This document shows, piece by piece, positions 26,282 through 34,530 of a stretch of DNA of 64,000 nt; the first letter of the stretch is position 1, and each line of letters starts with the position of its first letter. The notes below the pieces were generated by a model, which was not told the DNA's origin, did no database searches, and saw only the letters and a list, made by a program, of their open reading frames with translations. This DNA comes from Variovorax sp. Sphag1AA. Lineage in GTDB: Bacteria > Pseudomonadota > Gammaproteobacteria > Burkholderiales > Burkholderiaceae_C. The stretch is taken from positions 1,275,374 to 1,339,373 of the forward strand of contig NZ_JACHYC010000001.1 in the NCBI RefSeq assembly GCF_014192575.1, read 5' to 3'. The translations under genes were made by a program, and so were the position numbers.

Positions 26282-27241
26282 TTATTCGGCCTCGATGCCG
26301 GCCGCCTTCACGATGCGACCCCACTTCTGCGACTCGGACGCCTGGAACTTCGCGAGCTCCTCGGGCGAAGTCGTGAAGACTTCGGTGCCGGTCGGGTCGT
26401 AGAACGCGGCCTTCGCGGCATCGCTCTGGGCAGCCTTCACCAGCAGTTCGTTCAGGCGCTTGACGACGGCAGGCGGCGTCTTGGCAGGCGCGTAAGCAGC
26501 AAACCAGTAGCCCATCTCGTAGCCCTTCACGCCGGCTTCCGCGATCGTCGGCACTTCAGGCGCCAACGGCGAACGCTTCGAGCTCGACACGCCCAACGCG
26601 CGCAGCTTGCCGGACTTGACCTGCGGCAGACCGGTGGCGGTGTCGGTGATCATCATGTCGATCTGGCCGCCGAGCAGGTCGGTCACTGCGAGCGTGTTGC
26701 TCTTGTATGGCACGTGCAGCAGCTTGACGTCGGCCATCTGCTGGAAGAGTTCGCCCGCGATGCGGCTCGACGAACTGCCGCTGCCGAAGCTGTACTTGCC
26801 CGGCTGCTTCTTCGCCATCGCGACGAACTCCGCCACGGTCTTCGCGGGGAACGAAGGGTTGACCACCATGATCTGCCCGCCCTTGCCCAGCGCGGCGATC
26901 GGTGCGTAGTCCTTCACCGGGTCATAGGGCAGCTTCTTGAACAAGTGCTCGTTGGCCGCATGCGTGGTGTTGGTGGTGATGAGCACCGTGTAGCCATCGG
27001 CCGGGGCCTTGGCGACCTGCTGCGACGCGATGAATCCACTGGCGCCGGCTTTGTTGTCGATCACGACCGCCTGCTTCGTCTCCGCAGTCACGCCATTGCC
27101 GAGCGCCCGCGCGATCTGGTCGGTCGCCGTGCCGGCGGCAAACGGCACGACGAAGGTGATCGGCTTGTCGGGAAAGCTCTCGGCATGCGCTGCCGAGGCA
27201 GCCAGCACGACAGCCAGCGCGAGGGAAGAAAAGCGATTCAT
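26282..27241 (-). CDS. Bug-family periplasmic solute-binding receptor
   Basis: A 319-residue exported receptor of the tripartite tricarboxylate transporter type. Signal peptide MNRFSSLALAVVLAASAAHA is followed by ESFPDKPITFVVPFAAGTATD, AVVIDNKAGASGFIASQQ and GKYSFGSGSSSSRIAGELFQ, the usual Bug landmarks. Its place 40 bases downstream of the AtuA-type pair, on the same strand, suggests that it binds a substrate of that pathway, possibly a hydroxylated or branched carboxylate. No membrane subunits are nearby. It ends 16 bases from the convergent MerR/TPR gene. Confidence 0.88.
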   Translation of the reverse strand: MNRFSSLALAVVLAASAAHAESFPDKPITFVVPFAAGTATDQIARALGNGVTAETKQAVVIDNKAGASGFIASQQVAKAPADGYTVLITTNTTHAANEHLFKKLPYDPVKDYAPIAALGKGGQIMVVNPSFPAKTVAEFVAMAKKQPGKYSFGSGSSSSRIAGELFQQMADVKLLHVPYKSNTLAVTDLLGGQIDMMITDTATGLPQVKSGKLRALGVSSSKRSPLAPEVPTIAEAGVKGYEMGYWFAAYAPAKTPPAVVKRLNELLVKAAQSDAAKAAFYDPTGTEVFTTSPEELAKFQASESQKWGRIVKAAGIEAE

Positions 27242-27281
27242 CTATTTGTCTCCTGGATGGTTGGAAGGTCGCGAATGAAAG

Positions 27282-27647
27282 TCAGGTCTCGTCCGGGCCC
27301 GCGAGCTTGTCGACGAGCTCGTTCGGAACACGGATCGGAAGATCGAGCAGCAGGAAGGACAGCGCCTTGCCATGCGTGTCGAGGTTGAGCGCGTCGTTCA
27401 CGCCGCCGTCGAGCACGCCGTCAAGCACGAAGTTCATCGCGTGCAGCTTTGGCAGCAGAAAGCGTTGCACCTGCGTCGGTGCACGATGACGGAACTGGGC
27501 GGCAACGGCTTCGGGCGTGATCTGCTCGATCAGCAGCGGGTACAGGTCGGGGTGCCACGCAATCACGCTGATGTTGGAACGGTCGCCCTTGTCGCCGGTG
27601 CGTCCATGCGCGGCGCGATAAAGCGGGACTTCGATGTGCGTGCTCAT
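27282..27647 (-). CDS. Small AtuA-associated protein (ferredoxin-like fold)
   Basis: A 121-residue soluble protein. The motif YRAAHGRTGDKGDRSNISVI followed by AWHPDLYPLLIEQITPEAV is the mark of the small family found beside, or fused to, AtuA/DUF1446 proteins. The start at 27647 overlaps the stop of the AtuA-like gene by 4 bases, so the two are translated together and probably form one enzyme. The reaction is not established; the genetic link to acyclic terpene utilisation loci is known for some relatives. Confidence 0.8.
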   Translation of the reverse strand: MSTHIEVPLYRAAHGRTGDKGDRSNISVIAWHPDLYPLLIEQITPEAVAAQFRHRAPTQVQRFLLPKLHAMNFVLDGVLDGGVNDALNLDTHGKALSFLLLDLPIRVPNELVDKLAGPDET

Positions 27648-29017
27648 GGCGCCTCCCCGATGAATACATGGCGCACCGGCACTGACTCGCGCGGCAGCAG
27701 GCACGAGATGGTATTGAGGCGCGACGTGAGCGCGGTCCGCACGCCACCGCCGCCAGCCGGGCCGCATGTGTAGAGCGCCGTGACTTCGCGCGCGAGTCGC
27801 TCGGCCTGCGCGCGATCTTCATGCGCCGCTGCCGCCCGCAGGCGCACATCGCGCAAGCCCGAATCGGGTGTCGCCGCAAGCGTGCGGCCCGCGTCATCGC
27901 CGAACACGCTCACCGCGCCGATGAGGTCCACGCGCAGTTGCAGCCCGTGGAGGCGCTTGCGGAGCACATCCGCCGCAAGCCTCGCACGCGCCTCGGCACG
28001 CGGGCCGGCATAGGAGATCTCGCCTTCTGCGAGCCAGCCGCCTTCATGGCAGACGTTGACTTTGTAGTGCGATGGCCGCGCATGGCCCTTCACGCCGCGC
28101 AGTGCCACGCGGTTCTGGCCCGCCGCCTGCACTTCGGCTTCGGAGATGTCGGCGACCACATCGGGCGTCAGGTAGGCACTCGGGTCGTGCACTTCGTAGA
28201 GCAGTTGTTCCTTGACGGTCGCCTCGCTCACCATGCCGCCAGTGCCGTCGGCCTTGCCGATGGTGCAGCCGCCGTCAGCATCGATTTCGGCGATCGGGAA
28301 TCCGACGGCTTCGAGCCCCGGCACGTCCTTGTAGCCAGGGTCCGCGAAGTAGCCGCCGCAGACCTGCACGCCGCACTCCAGAAGATGGCCGGCCATGGTG
28401 GCGCGGCCGAGCTTTTCCCAGTCGTCGCTGCGCCAGCCGAAATGCGACATCGCGGGGCCCACCGTGAGTGACGGATCGGCCACACGCCCGCACACCACGA
28501 TCTGCGCACCCGCATCGAGCGCCTGTGCAATCGGCTCCGCGCCGATATAGGCATTGGCGCTGACCACGCGGATGTCGTCCATTCGCTTGCCGAGTTGCTC
28601 GCGCAGGGCTTCCAGATGTTCCGGTGACGAGAGATCGTCGCCCTCGACCACGGCGATTCGCGGCGCCTGTGCACCGAGCTCGCGCGCCATTCGCGCAATG
28701 AGTCGCGCCGCAGCGCGCGGATTGGCGGCGCCGAAGTTGCTCACGATCCGGATGCCGTGATCGAGGCAACGCGCCAGTACCGGCCGAAGCATGGCGTCGA
28801 GCAGGGGCTCGTAACCCGCATCGGGGTCGGCTCGCCGACGAAGCTGCGCGAGGGCCAGCGTGCGCTCGGCGAGCGTTTCGAAGATGAGGAAGGCGCGCTG
28901 GCCGGCAGGGCCGGCTTCGAGACGCGCAATCAGCGTGTCGACCACCGGTCCGGCGGCATCGATCCGGTCGCCGGAGAAGCCTGCGGCGCAGCCGATGAAG
29001 AGCGAGGGCGTGTCCAT
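27644..29017 (-). CDS. AtuA-like protein (DUF1446)
   Basis: A 457-residue cytoplasmic protein of the DUF1446/AtuA family. Characteristic segments are IGCAAGFSGDRIDAAGPVVD at the N-terminus, SNFGAANPRAAARLIARMA, VVCGRVADPSLTVGPAMSHF, GIDADGGCTIGKADGTGGMV-like (seen as DADGGCTIGKADGTGGMVSE) and KGHARPSHYKVNVCHEGGW. Relatives occur in citronellol/geraniol and other carboxylate pathways, but the exact activity is unknown. It heads a leftward operon with the small partner and a Bug receptor, opposite a LysR regulator. Confidence 0.85.
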   Translation of the reverse strand: MDTPSLFIGCAAGFSGDRIDAAGPVVDTLIARLEAGPAGQRAFLIFETLAERTLALAQLRRRADPDAGYEPLLDAMLRPVLARCLDHGIRIVSNFGAANPRAAARLIARMARELGAQAPRIAVVEGDDLSSPEHLEALREQLGKRMDDIRVVSANAYIGAEPIAQALDAGAQIVVCGRVADPSLTVGPAMSHFGWRSDDWEKLGRATMAGHLLECGVQVCGGYFADPGYKDVPGLEAVGFPIAEIDADGGCTIGKADGTGGMVSEATVKEQLLYEVHDPSAYLTPDVVADISEAEVQAAGQNRVALRGVKGHARPSHYKVNVCHEGGWLAEGEISYAGPRAEARARLAADVLRKRLHGLQLRVDLIGAVSVFGDDAGRTLAATPDSGLRDVRLRAAAAHEDRAQAERLAREVTALYTCGPAGGGGVRTALTSRLNTISCLLPRESVPVRHVFIGEAP

Positions 29018-29070
29018 GCGACGGACTCTAGGAGTCTCGACCCAATCCGTAAAATCGAAAGTTCAGATGA

Positions 29071-29093
29071 ATTAATCCAAATCACGGATCAAT
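29071..29093. promoter_or_regulatory. Candidate LysR operator
   Basis: ATTAATCC-N7-GGATCAAT is a 23-bp near-perfect inverted repeat (7 of 8 pairs match) that ends one base before the ATG of the LysR gene at 29095. It lies in the 77-base divergent region with the AtuA-like gene. Size and position fit a LysR-type regulator binding site controlling itself and the divergent operon. Confidence 0.5.
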
Positions 29094-29094
29094 C

Positions 29095-30009
29095 ATGAAG
29101 ACGCCTGACCTCTCGACACGCCAGCTTCGTGCCTTCCTTGCTCTGGCGGAACAACGCAACTTCACGCGGGCGGCAGAGACCTGCCATCTGTCCCAACCGG
29201 CTTTCAGCGCGCTCATCCGTGCGCTCGAAGACGGCCTCGGCACCCGCCTCTTCGACCGCGACACGCGTAGCGTGCAGCTCACGCCCGAGGGCCGGCTCTT
29301 CGAAGGTTCGGCACGTCGGCTGCTGGAAGACATGGGCGGCGCGATCCGCGATCTGGCCGATCACGTCGAACGGCGCAAGGGGCGCGTCCGCGTGGCTGCC
29401 CTGCCCTCACTCGCCGCTGGGTGGCTGCCGGGCGTGTTCGCCGAATTCATGCAGAAGTGGCCAGGCATCTCGATTGATCTGAACGATGCGCTTTCCGACG
29501 CCTGTCTCGCGTTGGTGCGTGGCGGACAGGCGGATTTCGCGCTCGCCGCTTCAGGCGGCAGTGGTGCCGAAGGCAACGACTTGCGCAGCCGGAAGCTGTG
29601 CACTGATCGCTTTCATCTGGTGTGCCGCGCGGATCACCCGCTGGCCCACGAACCGCGTCTCACGTTGAAGAAGATCGCGCCGTGGCCCTTCATCCAGATG
29701 GCCCGCAACAGCAGCGTGCGGCAAGCACTGGACGCGGCGTTGCATCCGATGAGGTTGAACCAGGTTTTCGAGGTGGAGCATCTCGCGACGGTGACGGGCC
29801 TCGTCGAAGCGGGGCTCGGCGTGAGCATCGTGCCGGCGCTCACGCTCTTTCACTTCCATCGCGAATCGCTGGTCACTCGGCCGCTGCCGGTGGCGGCACT
29901 GACCCGCACGGTGCATCTCGTGCAGCGGCGCGAAGGGAGTCTCTCGGTGGCAGCGCAGGCGCTGCACGACCTGATCGTCGAGCGACTGGGGTCGCTGAAG
30001 GTCGACTGA
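29095..30009 (+). CDS. LysR-family transcriptional regulator
   Basis: A 304-residue LysR regulator. The winged HTH is at the N-terminus (LSTRQLRAFLALAEQRNFTR, CHLSQPAFSALIRALEDGLG, TRLFDRDTRSVQLTPEG), followed by a co-inducer domain (RVAALPSLAAGWLPGVFAEF, LGVSIVPALTLFHFHRESLV). It is divergent from the AtuA-like/Bug operon with an inverted repeat next to its own start, so it probably controls that operon. The inducer is unknown. It converges on the isochorismatase-like gene with 6 bases between stop codons. Confidence 0.9.
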   Translation: MKTPDLSTRQLRAFLALAEQRNFTRAAETCHLSQPAFSALIRALEDGLGTRLFDRDTRSVQLTPEGRLFEGSARRLLEDMGGAIRDLADHVERRKGRVRVAALPSLAAGWLPGVFAEFMQKWPGISIDLNDALSDACLALVRGGQADFALAASGGSGAEGNDLRSRKLCTDRFHLVCRADHPLAHEPRLTLKKIAPWPFIQMARNSSVRQALDAALHPMRLNQVFEVEHLATVTGLVEAGLGVSIVPALTLFHFHRESLVTRPLPVAALTRTVHLVQRREGSLSVAAQALHDLIVERLGSLKVD

Positions 30010-30015
30010 CCGCGT

Positions 30016-30615
30016 TCAGCGGATCAGCGCCTGCAGCTCCTTGAAGCGCGGATGCTCCGCCGTGCGCACCCATTCGAAACCCACCATCTCGGTGGTCACG
30101 AGTTCGGCGCCAGCACCGGCCAGCCGATCGAAGGCGGCATCGCGGTTGCGCTCGGTGCGCGAGCTGCAAGCATCGGTCACCACCCACACCTCGAACTCGT
30201 CTTCCAGCAAGTCGAGCGCGGTCTGCAGAAGGCACACATGCGCTTCGCAGCCGGCGATCACGATGGTGTTGCGCTCTTCGACCGCCTGCTGCTTCTGCAG
30301 ATGCTTCGGCAGGCTGCGCGCATTGCCTTGCGGCGCCTTGGCCGGGGCGCGAAGCCATTCGCCGAGGCCCTCTTCCGCACCGCTGAAATGCATCTTGGCG
30401 AGCGTGCGCTGGCACAGCGCGCGAATGTCGGGGAGGTTTTCGCCCAGCTTGGAGGGGTTCTGTTCGGTGCCGAAGACCGGCACGTCCACGAGTTGAGCCA
30501 ACTTGCCAAGGCGCACCGCGTTCTTCGCGACAGCGTCGGCCTCGAAGATCGCGGGCATCAGGCGCGCCTGATAGTCGACCAGAACGAGTTGGGATTGCGA
30601 GGCGTCGAGCAGCAT
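30016..30615 (-). CDS. Isochorismatase-like cysteine hydrolase (YcaC/ISOC2 type)
   Basis: A 199-residue cysteine hydrolase. The catalytic Asp lies in LVLVDYQARL, a Lys in LAKMHFSGAEE and the nucleophilic Cys in IVIAGCEAHVCLLQTALDLL, the set seen in the isochorismatase superfamily. The layout matches the YcaC/ISOC2 branch, whose substrates are mostly unknown. Start chosen at 30615 (AAAGAAGA upstream); a longer frame to 30687 would run over the divergent promoter. It is opposite the HpaB-family gene and shares a 117-base control region with it. Confidence 0.85.
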   Translation of the reverse strand: MLLDASQSQLVLVDYQARLMPAIFEADAVAKNAVRLGKLAQLVDVPVFGTEQNPSKLGENLPDIRALCQRTLAKMHFSGAEEGLGEWLRAPAKAPQGNARSLPKHLQKQQAVEERNTIVIAGCEAHVCLLQTALDLLEDEFEVWVVTDACSSRTERNRDAAFDRLAGAGAELVTTEMVGFEWVRTAEHPRFKELQALIR

Positions 30616-30668
30616 GGGGAGTCTTCTTTCGGAGGTGATGGCGGCGATGCGCGCCATTCGCGATTCAA

Positions 30669-30686
30669 TGTTCAAATTATCGAACA
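30669..30686. promoter_or_regulatory. Candidate operator TGTTC-N8-GAACA
   Basis: A perfect 5-bp inverted repeat with an AT-rich 8-base spacer lies in the control region shared by the isochorismatase-like gene and the HpaB-family gene. Size and site fit a small dimeric repressor. No regulator gene is adjacent, so which protein might bind is unknown. Confidence 0.35.
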
Positions 30687-30732
30687 AGCGCCAGAGCCGG
30701 CGAGGCCTTGCGCAATCAACAAGGAAGAGACG

Positions 30733-32385
30733 ATGAACGCTCCGCTCAATCCCGCAGCGCTGATGTCAGGCCAGGACTTCCGCGAGTCGCTCCGCCGCTA
30801 TCACCCGACCGTGTATGTCGACGGACGGCTCGTCGACAGCGTTGCAGATGAGCGCGCCTTCCAGCCCGGCATCAATGCCATTGCGCTGACCTACGACCAC
30901 GCGCTGAAGACGCAGTACGAGCCGGTCATGACCGCTGTGCAGCACACCAGCGGCAAGCGGGTCAACCGGTTCTCGCACATCAACACGAGCTCGGGCGACC
31001 TGCTCAACAAGCTCGAAGCCGTACGACTCGTGTGTCAGGAGACCGGATGCGCGCAGCGCTACCTGACGCACGATGCGCTCAACGCGATTGCCCAGGTCTC
31101 GGCCCGCATCGACGATGCGCGCGGCACGCGGGAGAACAGTGGTCGCTTCACCGAATACCTCCATCGCATCCAGGACCAGGACCTGACGCTCGGCGTCGCA
31201 ATGACCGATGCCAAGGGCGACCGCAGCAAGCGGCCGCATGAACAGGCCAACGCCGACAGCTATGTGCACATCGTCGAGCGCAATGCGGTGCACAACGGCG
31301 TGCGCGGCATCGTCATTTCGGGCACCAAGGCGATCGTCACCGGCGCGCCCTATGTGCATGAGCTGCTCGTGATGCCGTGCCGCAACATGGGCAAGGAGGA
31401 CGCGGATTTTTCGGTGTGCTGCGCGGTGCCGCTCGACGCGCCGGGCCTCACGATCATTGCGCGCCCGGCGGGCCGTCCGGGTGAGAAGCTCGAGCACGGC
31501 GAAGCACTGTTCAGCCGCAAGTATGGGCAGAGCACTGGCGTGTGCATCTTCGATCGCGTGTTCGTGCCCTGGGACAACGTCTTCTACGCCGGCGAGTGGG
31601 AGCACAGCAGCCATCTCACCTACAGCTACGCGACACACCATCGGCATAGCTGCATCGGCGCGCGTGCGGGCTTCGGCGATCTGCTGATCGGTGCGGGCGC
31701 GCTGATGTGCGAGGCAAACGGATTCGACCCCGGCCGCGAGACGCACCTGCGCGAGCAGATGGTGGAGCTCATCACCATCACCGAAAGCTTCTTTGCATGC
31801 GGCGTGGCGGCGAGCGTGTATGCCAAGGCCGACGAGCATTGCGAGGTGTTCATGCCGGAGCCGGTCTTCAGCAACATCGGCAAGCTGCTGCTCGCGACGA
31901 AGATCTACGACATGCACCGCATCGCGCACTATGTGAGCGGCGGGCTCATCGTCGCCCTGCCTGGACCGGACGAGGATCACAACCCGGCCACGGCCGCGCG
32001 CCTGGCAGATGTGCTGCGCGCCAACCCGGACGTGCCGTACGAACAGCGCATCGAGACCGCCCGCTTCATCGAGGACCTGACCGCCGGCTATCAAGGTGGC
32101 TGGTACAGCACGATCAGCCTGCACGGCGGCGGCTCGCCGGCCGCGATGAAGCAGGAGATCTACCGCAACTATCCGGTCGGCTCGAAGGTGGAACTGGTCG
32201 AGCGCATCCTGGAGCGCGGCGTCGGCGCCGATGGCTCGCCGTCCGCTGCCCCACACGACCCGACGCGGCCGATCACGCGCAACCGCCAGCCGGGAAAGTG
32301 CTGCGACACCGGCTGCACTGCACCGGGCCAGCCGGTGATGGTCGATCTGCCATTGCCGCACGGCGGCACGGACCGGAGCCGCTGA
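30733..32385 (+). CDS. HpaB-family flavin enzyme (4-hydroxyphenylacetate 3-hydroxylase / 4-hydroxybutyryl-CoA dehydratase superfamily)
   Basis: A 550-residue protein with HpaB N- and C-terminal domains (SLRRYHPTVYVDGRLVDSVA near the start, GVCIFDRVFVPWDNVFYAGEW in the middle). AAGGAAGAG precedes the ATG. Of the four Fe-S ligands known in 4-hydroxybutyryl-CoA dehydratase, an eye alignment suggests Cys106 (first) and a His in THHRHS are kept, while the others look like Tyr110 and Ala. A cluster is therefore unlikely, and a flavin monooxygenase role is more likely. The tail has an unusual cysteine group, GKCCDTGC. No reductase (HpaC) gene is nearby. Confidence 0.8.
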   Translation: MNAPLNPAALMSGQDFRESLRRYHPTVYVDGRLVDSVADERAFQPGINAIALTYDHALKTQYEPVMTAVQHTSGKRVNRFSHINTSSGDLLNKLEAVRLVCQETGCAQRYLTHDALNAIAQVSARIDDARGTRENSGRFTEYLHRIQDQDLTLGVAMTDAKGDRSKRPHEQANADSYVHIVERNAVHNGVRGIVISGTKAIVTGAPYVHELLVMPCRNMGKEDADFSVCCAVPLDAPGLTIIARPAGRPGEKLEHGEALFSRKYGQSTGVCIFDRVFVPWDNVFYAGEWEHSSHLTYSYATHHRHSCIGARAGFGDLLIGAGALMCEANGFDPGRETHLREQMVELITITESFFACGVAASVYAKADEHCEVFMPEPVFSNIGKLLLATKIYDMHRIAHYVSGGLIVALPGPDEDHNPATAARLADVLRANPDVPYEQRIETARFIEDLTAGYQGGWYSTISLHGGGSPAAMKQEIYRNYPVGSKVELVERILERGVGADGSPSAAPHDPTRPITRNRQPGKCCDTGCTAPGQPVMVDLPLPHGGTDRSR

Positions 32386-32410
32386 GATTCGCGGGCCCGT
32401 CACACGGCTC

Positions 32411-33178
32411 ATGATCGCGCTGCTGGCGGTGGCGGGCGCGGTCGCCGTCATCGGGTGCACATCGGTGCGACCGCCGAAAGCGCCGATGGACACGTTCCTC
32501 CATAAAAGCTCCTGCGCCACGGATGCTCGGACGTTGCTCATCCTCCTGCCGGGCGCCTATTCGGAACCCGACGAGTTCGTGCGCGAAGGCTACATCCCCG
32601 CCATCGAGGAGCACCGGCTCGCGGTCGATGTGCTGCGCGTCGACGCCCAACTGGGCTACTACACCAACGGCATGGCAATCCTCAAGCGCTTCGGCCAAGA
32701 CGTGATCGCGCCGGCACGCCAGAAGGGGTACACATCGATCTGGGTGACGGGCATCTCGATCGGTGGTCTTGGTGCGCTAGCTTACGCAGCCTTGAATCCG
32801 GGCCAGCTGGATGGCATCGTCGCGATCGCGCCCTATCTCGGCGAACGCGCGACCAGCCTCGACATCGCGAACGCCGGTGGCCTGATGCGCTGGCGCGCCC
32901 CGACGAGCACGCTGCCGGGCGACAACGCCGAACAGCGCATGTGGGCCTGGCTCCGGCGCTACGGCACGCAGCCCGGCGCGCCGGATATGCCGCAGCTCTA
33001 CCTGGGTTTCGGGCGCGACGACCGCTTTGCGTTCAGCCATGAACTGCTGGCTGCCGTGCTTCCGGCCGACCATGTGTTCAGAACCGACGGCGGGCACGAC
33101 TGGCCGGAATGGCGGCGCCTCTGGCAAGAGATCCTGCCGGTCCTCCCGCTGCCGCGCTGCCCTTCCGCTCGAGGCTAA
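32411..33178 (+). CDS. Predicted lipoprotein alpha/beta hydrolase
   Basis: A 255-residue protein. The N-terminus is a short hydrophobic signal ending in AVAVIGC, a plausible lipobox (Cys16), so it may be a lipoprotein. The body has an alpha/beta-hydrolase pattern: LLILLPGAYSEPDEFV, the nucleophile elbow VTGISIGGLGALAYA, an acid in LYLGFGRDDRFAFSHELLA and a terminal His in DGGHDWPEWR. The substrate is unknown. It starts 26 bases after the HpaB-family gene, so it may be co-transcribed with it. Its stop overlaps by 4 bases the stop of the convergent PQQ-dehydrogenase gene. Confidence 0.75.
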   Translation: MIALLAVAGAVAVIGCTSVRPPKAPMDTFLHKSSCATDARTLLILLPGAYSEPDEFVREGYIPAIEEHRLAVDVLRVDAQLGYYTNGMAILKRFGQDVIAPARQKGYTSIWVTGISIGGLGALAYAALNPGQLDGIVAIAPYLGERATSLDIANAGGLMRWRAPTSTLPGDNAEQRMWAWLRRYGTQPGAPDMPQLYLGFGRDDRFAFSHELLAAVLPADHVFRTDGGHDWPEWRRLWQEILPVLPLPRCPSARG

Positions 33179-34305
33179 TCCGGCAGCAGTCGGATCAGCT
33201 TGCCGTTGGACTCGTCCGTCAGGATGTAGAGCAGGCCGTCCGGCCCCTGCTTGACGTCGCGGATGCGCGCCCGGCCTTCTTCGAGCAGCTTGTGCTCGGC
33301 GGTCACCTTGCCGTCCTTGAGCTCGATGCGATCGAGATAGCCGAACTTGAGCGAGCCGATGAAAAGGCTGCCCTTCCATTCCGCGCCGTAGCGGTCGCTG
33401 GTCAGGAAGGCCATGCCCGAAGGCGCGATCGACGGCACCCAATAGTGAAGCGGCTGCTCCATGCCTTCCTTGTGCGTGATGCCTTCGCCGATCTTGCCGC
33501 CGCCGTAGTTCTCGCCATACGTGATGACCGGCCATCCATAGTTGCGCCCTGCCAGCGGGATGTTGATCTCGTCGCCACCTTGCGGGCCGTGTTCGTGCAT
33601 CCACAGCTTGCCGTCCGGTCCGACCGTCGCGCCCTGGCTGTTGCGATGGCCGTAGCTCCAGATCTCCGGCAGCGCGCCGGGCTTGCCGACGAAGGGGTTG
33701 CCCTTCGGCGCCGCGCCGTCCTTGGTCACACGGACGATCTTGCCGAGGTGGTTGTCGAGCTTCTGCGCGTCCTCCTTGCGGCTGAATCGCTCGCCCAGCG
33801 TCAGGAACAGCGTCCCATCCGGCATCTCGACGATCCGGCAGCCGAAGTGATTGCGGCTCACCACCTTCGGCTGCTGGCGAAAGATGATCTTGAGGTCTTC
33901 GATCTGGCTGCCGTCCGCCGCGAGCTGGGCGCGGGCGAGTGCAGTGCCGTTGGCGGCGCTGTTGTTGGCATCGGGCTCGGAAAAGCAGAAGTAGATCGTC
34001 CTGTTCCTCTCGAAGTCGGAATCGGCAAGGACATCAAGCAGGCCACCCTGCCCGCCAGCGGCAATCGTCGGGAGCCCCTTGATCGACGCACCGACCCTGC
34101 CGTCTGACGCGACGACCCGCATCCGGCCAGGTCTCTCAGTGACCAGAAAACGGCCGCCGGGCAGGAAAGTTACGCCCCATGGATTCTCGAGCCCGGACGC
34201 GACCACCTCCGGCCGAGGTGCGGCGACTGCCGCGCTGGCTGCCACGGTTGCAAACCAAAGGATCCATGGCACCGCTGCACGGCAGTTCGTCAATGTCGAT
34301 TTCAT
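33175..34305 (-). CDS. Secreted PQQ-dependent sugar dehydrogenase
   Basis: A 376-residue exported beta-propeller of the glucose/sorbosone dehydrogenase family. The signal peptide contains WILWFATVAASAAVA; start at 34305 is chosen as the ATG directly before it. Blade motifs include LENPWGVTFLPGGRFLVTER, LTLGERFSRKEDAQKLDNHL, WSYGHRNSQGATVGPDGKLW and EHGPQGGDEINIPLAGRNYG, the segments that hold PQQ and calcium in Asd-type enzymes. It would oxidise sugars in the periplasm; the exact sugar is unknown. It ends in a 4-base tail-to-tail overlap with the hydrolase gene. Confidence 0.87.
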   Translation of the reverse strand: MKSTLTNCRAAVPWILWFATVAASAAVAAPRPEVVASGLENPWGVTFLPGGRFLVTERPGRMRVVASDGRVGASIKGLPTIAAGGQGGLLDVLADSDFERNRTIYFCFSEPDANNSAANGTALARAQLAADGSQIEDLKIIFRQQPKVVSRNHFGCRIVEMPDGTLFLTLGERFSRKEDAQKLDNHLGKIVRVTKDGAAPKGNPFVGKPGALPEIWSYGHRNSQGATVGPDGKLWMHEHGPQGGDEINIPLAGRNYGWPVITYGENYGGGKIGEGITHKEGMEQPLHYWVPSIAPSGMAFLTSDRYGAEWKGSLFIGSLKFGYLDRIELKDGKVTAEHKLLEEGRARIRDVKQGPDGLLYILTDESNGKLIRLLPD

Positions 34306-34493
34306 TCGCGTCCTTCGATGGATCGGGTTTTGCAATCGTTTGGTCATTGCATCCAAATTCAAAGACTTTTGCATTACATGCAGATCGACGCTTATGGGCG
34401 ATAACCGAAACATTTACATTTTTTGATATGAGAGGATCAAAAAAATCCATCAGCAGCAAGAAGTTACGTGCAGAATCGCGACTTCGCTTGAAA

Positions 34494-34530
34494 TTGACAC
34501 CCCGGGGTGTCATCCATATCCTTACGCGCC
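34494..34530 (+). promoter_or_regulatory. Strong sigma70 promoter with 16-bp palindrome, probably leaderless transcript
   Basis: TTGACA (34494-34499) and TATCCT (34517-34522) are 17 bases apart. A perfect 16-bp palindrome GACACCCCGGGGTGTC (34496-34511) covers the -35 and the spacer. The expected transcript start (about 34528-34530) is within a few bases of the ATG at 34531, which has no Shine-Dalgarno sequence, so the mRNA is probably leaderless. The palindrome would be a repressor site. Confidence 0.55.
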
